The translations under genes and the position numbers were made by a program. Positions 41,499-46,778 of a DNA stretch of 46,778 nt are shown here, in pieces. Each line of letters begins with the position of its first letter. Within the stretch, counting starts at the first letter, position 1. This DNA comes from JBHIYN01 sp041984235 (GTDB lineage Bacteria > Pseudomonadota > Gammaproteobacteria > Ga0077536): NCBI GenBank assembly GCA_041984235.1, contig JBHIYN010000027.1, positions 1 through 46,778 on the forward strand. Direction: 5' to 3'. Under the pieces are notes generated by a model that was not told the origin of the DNA, did no database searches, and worked only from the letters and a program-made list of their open reading frames with translations.

Positions 41499-42709
41499 GC
41501 AGCCGACCGGACCCGCACCGGCAGCCGCCGCAGGCCGACCAGGCGATTGTTCGGCACCCACTCGGGCGTGCCGTCCGGCTCGAACGCGAGCCCGGTGGCG
41601 AGCAACTCCTCGTAGACCACGCGCAGCTCGAGCCGCGCCAGCGCCGCGCCGAGGCAGAAATGCACACCGGCGCCGAAGCCGAGGTGCTTGTTCGGGCTGC
41701 GCGCGACGTCGAAGCGGAACGGATCGGCGAACACGTCCGCGTCGCGGTTGGCCGACATCTCCCACAGCGTGACCTTGTCCCCCTCGCGGATGCGCTGGCC
41801 GCCGAGCGTGGTGTCGCGGGTGGCGGTGCGGCGCTTGTAGGCCGAGGGCGTGGTCCAGCGCACGATCTCCTCCACCGCGCTGCGCACGAGCGCCGGCTCG
41901 GCCTGCAGCCGCCGCCACTCGGCGGGATGCTCCATCAGCGCCAGCAGCCCGCCCGAGATCGCGCGCGTGGTGGTCTCCGCCCCGGCCGGAAACAGCAGCG
42001 CGAAGAACGAGCGCAGCTCGTAGTCGTTGAGCGTCGAGCCGTCCTCCTCGAAGGCGGCATGCACGATGGTGGAGAAGATGGCCGCGTCCTGCCGCGCGCG
42101 CTTGGCCTCGATCAAAGTCTGCCCGTAGCGCCGCAGTGCATTGGCGGCCTCGCCCGCGATGATCGAGTCGGACGGCGTCTCCACGCCCTGGTCGACCAGG
42201 TCGCAGAGCCGCTCGCGATCGTCCTCCGGCACGCCCAGCACCATGCAGATCGCCTGCGTCGGGATCTCGCGCGCGACGCGGCGCGCGAAGTCGAAAGTCT
42301 CGCCCGGCGCTATCTCCGCCAGCAGCCGCCGCGTGCGCCGCCTGAGCTCGTCCTCCAGCGCCGCCACCGCCTTCACCGTGAAGCCCTTGTTGACCATCGC
42401 GCGCAGGCGCCGGTGATAAGGATCGTCGGTCTGGTTGAGGACCTTGCCGGCGGTGGCCTCGTCCTTCAGCGCGGTGCCGCCGCCCCGCCGTCCGCCGCCG
42501 GTCTCGGAAGAGTAGGTGCGCGGGTCCATGAGGATGGCGTCCACGTCCGCGTAGCGGCTCACCACCCAGAAGCCCTCGCCGCCCGGCGTCGCCGCGGTCG
42601 GCGCGTGCCACCACACCGGCGCCTCGGCACGCAGGCGGGTGAAGAAGGCGTGCGGAAAACCGTGGCCGAAGCTGCGGTCGTCCGAGAGATCGACCTCGCC
42701 GCCGCTCAC
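41495..42709 (-). CDS. cytochrome P450
   Basis: 404 aa, the bacterial soluble type. The heme-binding Cys is C352 in HLGFGAGVHFCLG. The I-helix reads AGAETTTRA (242-250) and the ExxR pair is E281 and R284 in EEIVRW. LNQTDDPYHRRLRAMVNKGF is the C-helix. It resembles CYP families for steroids, terpenes and alkyl chains, with no membrane anchor. The redox partner is not seen. The start overlaps the stop of the dehydrogenase gene by 4 bp. Confidence 0.93.
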   Translation of the reverse strand: MSGGEVDLSDDRSFGHGFPHAFFTRLRAEAPVWWHAPTAATPGGEGFWVVSRYADVDAILMDPRTYSSETGGGRRGGGTALKDEATAGKVLNQTDDPYHRRLRAMVNKGFTVKAVAALEDELRRRTRRLLAEIAPGETFDFARRVAREIPTQAICMVLGVPEDDRERLCDLVDQGVETPSDSIIAGEAANALRRYGQTLIEAKRARQDAAIFSTIVHAAFEEDGSTLNDYELRSFFALLFPAGAETTTRAISGGLLALMEHPAEWRRLQAEPALVRSAVEEIVRWTTPSAYKRRTATRDTTLGGQRIREGDKVTLWEMSANRDADVFADPFRFDVARSPNKHLGFGAGVHFCLGAALARLELRVVYEELLATGLAFEPDGTPEWVPNNRLVGLRRLPVRVRSAA

Positions 42710-43605
42710 CGCCGCTTGCCGGGTGCGGGCAGCGTGCTGCCGGCCCGCTCCTCCAGCACCTTCAGCGTGGCGAAGAAGTCCGCGTCACCGAGCCCCTGCG
42801 CCAGCGCCTCGCGGTAGACGCCGTGGGCCGCCGCCGTCGCCGGCATCGCGACCCCGGCCGCCTCGCCCGCGGCGAGCGCGAGCGCAATGTCCTTCTCCGC
42901 GATGCCGAGCGCGAACACCCCCAGGTCATAGCGCTGCGAGAGCAGCATGCGCGCGTGCGCCACGTAAGCGCCGGCCGAGCTGGTCTCCAGCACCGGCAGC
43001 AGCTCGTCCGGCGTCATGCCCGAGGCCGCACCCATCAGGAAGGCTTCCTGCAGCAGCACGCTCGCACACAGGAAGAGCTGGTTGTTGACCAGCTTGGTCA
43101 GCGTACCGGCGCCCGCCGGCCCGAGGTGGTGCACGTGCTCACCGAAGCACGCGATCAGCGGCCGCACGCGCTCGAAGGCCGCCGCGTCACCCCCGACCAT
43201 GACCGTGAGCGCCCCCTTGCGCGCCGCTACCGCGCCACCCGAGACCGGCGCATCGAGGTAGTCCACGCCGTGCTCGGCCGCGACCGCTGCGAGGCGGCGG
43301 TTGAGCGCCAGGTCGTTGGTCGAGAGGTCGACGATGGTGCGCAGCGCGCCGGCGGACGACAACAGGCCCCCTTCGCCCAGCACCACGGCCTCGACCTGCT
43401 GCGGCCCGGGCAGGGACAGGAACACGGTCGCGCACACCGCAGCAACCGCGCCCGCATCCGCGGCGACCTGCGCCCCCTGCGCCGCCATTGCCGCAACCGC
43501 TTCCGGGGCGCGATCGCAGACCATCAGCGAATACCCGCCCTCGAGCAGCCGCCCCGCCATCGGCGCGCCGATGGTGCCGGTACCGATGAATCCCGTCGTT
43601 GCCAT
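42706..43605 (-). CDS. beta-hydroxyacid dehydrogenase (3-hydroxyisobutyrate dehydrogenase-like)
   Basis: 299 aa. The Rossmann start GFIGTGTIGAPMAGRL (5-20) and DAPVSGGAVAARKGALTVM (118-136) are the family signatures. The catalytic lysine is K171 in GAGTLTKLVNNQ. NAD(P) use: D31 in the second strand suggests NAD. ATG at 43605 is chosen because upstream in-frame sequence has no family features. Its stop overlaps the P450 start, so both are translated together. Confidence 0.92.
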   Translation of the reverse strand: MATTGFIGTGTIGAPMAGRLLEGGYSLMVCDRAPEAVAAMAAQGAQVAADAGAVAAVCATVFLSLPGPQQVEAVVLGEGGLLSSAGALRTIVDLSTNDLALNRRLAAVAAEHGVDYLDAPVSGGAVAARKGALTVMVGGDAAAFERVRPLIACFGEHVHHLGPAGAGTLTKLVNNQLFLCASVLLQEAFLMGAASGMTPDELLPVLETSSAGAYVAHARMLLSQRYDLGVFALGIAEKDIALALAAGEAAGVAMPATAAAHGVYREALAQGLGDADFFATLKVLEERAGSTLPAPGKRR

Positions 43606-44050
43606 GCTGCCTCTCCCCTTTGCTTCAACATAGGCCGTTCCCGGCCTGGCTGGCAACGGTAGCCGCTTGAGGGGCGGGGGAGGCAGGGGTAGAGTTGGCT
43701 GCAGGATCAAGGACAGAGCGCATGCACGGAACGCTGGTTGCCGCACTCGCAGGGACGTTTGCCGCTTACGACGATGACGGGGAACAGCGTGCGGGTGGCG
43801 CTCGCCTTGCCCGGTCAATACGAAACCAGGACCGCAGTGCTGGCCGGAGACAGGCTCGCCGCAAAGGCAGCCGCCCGCCTCCACGGGTGGCTCGTCAGGC
43901 ACCTCCGCGATTCCCTGCTGACCGCAGCCTGATGCCCGCCACCTCGGCGGCAATCGTCACTTGCGAAGAATGCGCTCATCGGCGCCCTGGCGAGCGGGCC
44001 AGGACCGGTGCGACCGGCGCCGAACTGACGGCGAAGAACCTGGTGACCGT
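43606..44050. other. no supported gene
   Basis: About 445 bp between the dehydrogenase start and the first integron-like boundary. A frame from 43695 stays open on the plus strand, but it is Arg/Pro-rich, without a motif, and ends inside the attC-like sequence. The first part probably holds the promoter of the minus-strand genes; I see no clear boxes. It is still GC-rich like the chromosome. Confidence 0.6.
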
Positions 44051-44089
44051 AAATAGTGTGTTAGGCAGATTCTGCCTAACTCGCTATTT
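44051..44089. repeat. 39-bp palindrome at the left boundary of the foreign segment
   Basis: The centre GTTAGGCAGATTCTGCCTAAC (44060-44080) is perfect with a one-base centre; extension to AAATAG...CTATTT gives 19-bp arms with two mismatches. The GTTAGGC here fits the integron core GTTRRRY. The sequence GATTCTG-CTAACT recurs 50 bp downstream at 44118. GC falls clearly from this point. Confidence 0.75.
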
Positions 44090-44142
44090 TCGGAATGGGT
44101 GCGCTTGGGTGCGCTCGGATTCTGTCTAACTAACTGTTAGGC
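44074..44142. other. small attC-like recombination site
   Basis: It is bounded by GCCTAAC (44074-44080) and GTTAGGC (44136-44142), which pair perfectly and fit RYYYAAC/GTTRRRY. The inside can fold with a GAAT/ATTC and GCGC/GCGC stem and a short loop. 69 bp is near the small end of attC sizes. The bulge pattern is less clear than in the second site. Confidence 0.55.
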
Positions 44143-44220
44143 GCTACGAGAGTCACTTCAATCCACGAATCAGATAGCGAAAAATGCCGTTCGTACCAAA
44201 AGATCAATTTAGGTAGCGCA

Positions 44221-45009
44221 ATGAACGAAAAGGCCCAGAGTAGCGTTTCTCCCCCCGATGGATTTATCACCGTTGAGAGTTTCGCAGAAAAGGAAAGAAT
44301 AGCTCCTCTAGACGTTATTGAGAAAGTGCGTGAAGGAAGTCTTATCGGACGAAAGATAGGAGATCAGTGGTTTATAAAGTTCGAATTTCCCGAATCAAGA
44401 AAAGCCAAAATTATCTACCTTGAATGCATGGTTCCGAGGCACGCTGTTGAAGGCTACGACGAGTTCCTCCGAAGCACGGCGGTCCTTGGCTTAGACGTAC
44501 GCGCATTCGAGGGAGCAAGGCTCGATTTGTCTGAAGGCGTATTTAAGTTGCACGTTGAGGCAGTCTCGGTTGCCGGAGGGAAGAGAAAAACCCTCGCAGA
44601 GTTTTTGTCCGATAACGTACGAACTGTTGACGCGGTTCCAATTCCTAAAGAAGAGGTAAGGTCTCAAGCGATACGATCCGGCCTCATTGCCGGTTTAGCA
44701 GTAGGAGCGGCAGTATTTGCGTTCATTTTTGGAAAAATGGGCGCTACTGAGTTCTCCAGCTTTTTGGCGAGCAAGCAAGCGACAATACTTTTTCTAGTTC
44801 CCTTCGGCGTATTCATTGCGAAAACTATTCATTCTCTCGATGCCGTTTCAGGCGAACATTTTGCGATATCAATTAGGTCAGGCACCGGGAATCTCGCAAC
44901 TATTATTGGACCCGCTTCAAAACTGAACGGATTGCTCCACATGCTTGGAGAAGATCAGTTCAAACTCGTTGAGAAAGACAACGGGGCCAAAGAGTTGGTA
45001 CGCGCCTAA
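44221..45009 (+). CDS. integron-cassette two-TM protein with HTH-like N terminus (unrecognised)
   Basis: 262 aa, no family recognised. Residues 15-53 (FITVESFAEKERIAPLDVIE, then GRKIGDQWFIK) look like the MerR/excisionase-type helix-turn-helix with a wing. Two transmembrane helices follow, near 153-171 and 187-205. Residues 65-115 form a mixed alpha/beta region, and the last 50 may be cytosolic. The base composition is much lower in GC than the neighbours. Its stop TAA lies inside the attC site, as in true gene cassettes. A weak AGGTAG is 5-10 bp before the ATG. A membrane sensor or effector is possible; function unknown. Confidence 0.82.
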   Translation: MNEKAQSSVSPPDGFITVESFAEKERIAPLDVIEKVREGSLIGRKIGDQWFIKFEFPESRKAKIIYLECMVPRHAVEGYDEFLRSTAVLGLDVRAFEGARLDLSEGVFKLHVEAVSVAGGKRKTLAEFLSDNVRTVDAVPIPKEEVRSQAIRSGLIAGLAVGAAVFAFIFGKMGATEFSSFLASKQATILFLVPFGVFIAKTIHSLDAVSGEHFAISIRSGTGNLATIIGPASKLNGLLHMLGEDQFKLVEKDNGAKELVRA

Positions 45010-45099
45010 CAATGCAATGAACCTGACACTTGACCGCTCCCTTCCTGCGCTGTCGCTCCGGTCGGTCGCCGTCAAGTGCAGGTTATTGCGACGTTAGAT
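45004..45099. other. integron attC site
   Basis: 96 bp from GCCTAAC (45004-45010) to GTTAGAT (45093-45099), matching RYYYAAC and GTTRRRY. The arms pair as GCAAT-AACCTG-CACTTGAC, with one unpaired G and one unpaired A on one side: the extrahelical bases that integron integrases read. The middle forms a loop. This layout is hard to explain by anything but an attC. Confidence 0.9.
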
Positions 45100-45138
45100 G
45101 CCCATGTGCCTCCTGTAGAAACCACGAAATAGCCGCCT

Positions 45139-46656
45139 ATGAAACTTATCGCGATAAAAATCTCGGGGTTCCGCGGCTACGACTCCACGGTAGACGTCCC
45201 CGTATCCGATCTCCGTGTGCTCGTTGGACGAAACGATGTCGGTAAGTCCGCCGTTTTGGAGGCTCTAGATATTTTCTTTAACGGCGGTAAGGGAAGCGTA
45301 AAGCTCGACAAAGACGATATAAATAAGCATGGGCTAGCGGAAGGTCGAAATGAAATCGAGATCTCGACAGTGTTCACGCAACTACCGGACGAGATCGTCA
45401 TTGACGCAACGAATTCGACGACATTGGCATCTGAGTACCTTCTTAATTCGGAAGGAAACTTAGAGGTCGTAAAGCGTTACCCAAATGCCGGTAAAGAACG
45501 GGTGTTTATCCGCGCACGTCACCCGACGAATCCCGAGTGCGCAGATCTTCTATTAAAAAAGAATGCTGAGCTAAAAAGTATTCTGGATGCTCAAGGGCTC
45601 GAGTGCACAGATAGATCCAAGAACGCCGAACTAAGAAGATCGATCTGGGAAGGCCAAGCTGAGCTTATCTTCGACGATGTGGAGATCGACGTATCTAAAA
45701 TTGATAGCAAGACTATTTGGGAGCAGCTGAAGTCATATCTTCCACTCTATACCCTGTTTCAATCAGACCGGAAGAATAGTGACGGTGATACCGAGATTCA
45801 GGACCCGATGAGCTTGGCGGTGAGACAAATTCTAGGTGACTCAAAGATCCAACAAGATCTCGATGCCGTCGCTAAACGAGTAAAAGAGCGCCTCGACCAA
45901 GTGGCAGCTGCGACACCAGAAAAGCTCAACGAAATGAATCCGGAAATCGCGAACTCTCTAAATCCAAACGTCCCCGCTACTTCAGAGCTTAAATGGGCCG
46001 ATGTCTTTAAGAACGTGAGTATCGCCGGCGACGATGACATTCCTATAAATAAGCGAGGCAGTGGCGTAAAGCGTCTCGTTTTATTGAATTTTTTTCGCGC
46101 AGACGCGGAACGCCGCAAAAAAGAAGCCGAAGTAGCGAACGTAATTTACGCAATCGAAGAACCCGAAACATCGCAGCACCCGGATCATCAACGCGCCCTA
46201 GTGTCAGCGCTCGTAGCTTTGTCGAAAACCGACTCCGCCCAAGTCCTCCTTACCACGCACAGCCCAGAACTCGTTAAGCAGCTTCGATTTGAAGATCTGC
46301 TTTTAGTGTCCCGCGAAGGACCCGAACGGATTCGCGCAATCGAAGAGAGTGAACTCCCGTATCCCAGTTTAAATGAGGTTAGCTACGCAGCCTTCGGTGA
46401 CCCGACACCTGAATACCATAACGAGCTATACGGTTACCTAGAGAGCTGTGATCGGATCGGGGAGTACAAAGCCGCAAACCCGACGATGCCATACACGAAG
46501 CTGCACTCGAACGGCACCAAAACGGAACTGCAAATCACCTTAACTGAATATATCAGGCACCAGATTCATCATCCGGAGAATACGAATAACCGTCCCTATA
46601 CTTTCGATGAACTTCGCGCTTCCATCGAGAATATGCGGGAATTCATCCAAGGCTGA
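45139..46656 (+). CDS. integron-cassette AAA ATPase with HEPN-like C-terminal motif
   Basis: 505 aa, OLD/RecF-like ATPase. Walker A GRNDVGKS (30-37), signature-like RGSGVKRL (306-313), Walker B VIYAIEEPE with E340/E341, and switch His H374 in TTHSPEL. Residues 50-290 are an insert with coiled-coil character. There is no Toprim domain as in OLD nucleases. The C-terminal 85 residues contain EYIRHQIHHPEN (470-481) in which R473 and H478 give the Rx4H spacing of HEPN RNases. Low GC and the attC 40 bp upstream mark it as a cassette gene. By analogy with ATPase-nuclease pairs it may be a phage-defence protein; this is inference. Confidence 0.85.
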   Translation: MKLIAIKISGFRGYDSTVDVPVSDLRVLVGRNDVGKSAVLEALDIFFNGGKGSVKLDKDDINKHGLAEGRNEIEISTVFTQLPDEIVIDATNSTTLASEYLLNSEGNLEVVKRYPNAGKERVFIRARHPTNPECADLLLKKNAELKSILDAQGLECTDRSKNAELRRSIWEGQAELIFDDVEIDVSKIDSKTIWEQLKSYLPLYTLFQSDRKNSDGDTEIQDPMSLAVRQILGDSKIQQDLDAVAKRVKERLDQVAAATPEKLNEMNPEIANSLNPNVPATSELKWADVFKNVSIAGDDDIPINKRGSGVKRLVLLNFFRADAERRKKEAEVANVIYAIEEPETSQHPDHQRALVSALVALSKTDSAQVLLTTHSPELVKQLRFEDLLLVSREGPERIRAIEESELPYPSLNEVSYAAFGDPTPEYHNELYGYLESCDRIGEYKAANPTMPYTKLHSNGTKTELQITLTEYIRHQIHHPENTNNRPYTFDELRASIENMREFIQG

Positions 46657-46708
46657 TGGGCTAGTGAATTGGGCACGCAGATTAACAAGTGAGGTGCAAC
46701 AGGACTGA

Positions 46709-46778
46709 CTAAGCTGCTGCATAACATTCCTCCGGTGTTCTCACGCCTAGGATTCGCCTGGGACGTGTGTTGAGTTTC
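46709..46778 (-). mobile_element. IS30-family element, 3' end of transposase (truncated by window)
   Basis: Read on the minus strand from 46777, the codons give KLNTRPRRILGVRTPEECYA and a stop at 46709-46711. LNxRPRxxLGxxTPEE is the end of IS30-type transposases. Just past the stop, between about 46675 and 46705, the sequence TGTTGCACCTCACTTGTTAA may be the terminal inverted repeat. The element starts within about 20-50 bp of the ATPase stop, so it may have removed or displaced the next attC. Confidence 0.7.

Noticed and set aside
43695..44129. A 144-aa plus-strand frame before the cassettes
   Set aside because: Arg-rich composition, no motif, no clear ribosome site, and it runs into the attC-like site.
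43606..44220. An integrase gene or attI next to the cassettes
   Set aside because: No frame here has tyrosine-recombinase motifs and the upstream genes are chromosomal.

Overview
The window is a GC-rich, densely coded bacterial chromosome segment with a lower-GC accessory tail from about 44,050 to the end. The gene content fits an aerobic environmental gammaproteobacterium: CbpA/CbpM co-chaperones, an LpxR-like outer-membrane lipid A deacylase, a VPLPA-CTERM protein, a polyhydroxyalkanoate (PHA) granule cluster, and many acyl-CoA, P450 and Baeyer-Villiger enzymes. Sequence reading alone does not fix genus or family.

Layout. 1-338: three 140-bp tandem repeat units, the last partial. 359-4475 (minus): acyl-CoA module with a CaiB/BaiF CoA-transferase, an acyl-CoA dehydrogenase, a second CoA-transferase and a cupin. 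4634-6996 (plus): amidase and LACTB2-like metallo-beta-lactamase (MBL) hydrolase. 7018-9039: LpxR-like barrel and an MBL hydrolase, divergent. 9024-18039 (minus): an S8 peptidase, a zinc anti-sigma factor and an ECF sigma factor that are translationally coupled, then a large membrane Ser/Thr kinase, a SnoaL-like protein, an alpha/beta hydrolase, a CocE/NonD hydrolase and a PadR regulator. 18181-21666 (plus): PHA cluster with phasin, lipase-like hydrolase, short PhaR/PhaE-like subunit, class III-type PhaC and a GNAT protein. The PadR gene and the phasin gene share overlapping divergent promoters full of TTGCA dyads, which suggests a PHA-responsive switch like Bacillus PhaQ/PhaP. 21783-23065: cbpA-cbpM behind a sigma-32-like promoter. 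23074-23999: a RAYT transposase with four copies of its REP-like repeat. 25151-29457 (plus): acetoacetate decarboxylase-like protein, methyltransferase, SDR, MetX-like acyltransferase and nitroreductase, probably one catabolic operon. 29533-33838: a small exported protein, a cyclase-like/RAM-like fusion, an SprA-related HExxH protein and a CaiC-like acyl-CoA ligase. 34067-39618 (plus): cytochrome c-PQQ dehydrogenase, VPLPA-CTERM protein, creatinase-type M24 protein, cupin and PhyH dioxygenase. 39617-39816: a second REP cluster with a perfect 31-bp inverted repeat. 39821-43605 (minus): Baeyer-Villiger monooxygenase with a perfect FNR-type box upstream, cytochrome P450 and a beta-hydroxyacid dehydrogenase.

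The tail from about 44,050 to 46,778 is foreign. A well-formed integron attC site (45004-45099), with unpaired extrahelical bases, lies between two lower-GC genes: a two-TM protein with a helix-turn-helix-like N terminus, and an AAA ATPase ending in an HEPN-like Rx4H motif. A second, smaller attC-like site starts the array, no integrase is visible, and the window ends in the C terminus of an IS30-type transposase. These cassettes, with the ATPase as a candidate defence gene, are the most interesting part. The PHA switch, the REP/RAYT family and the cyclase-RAM fusion come next.
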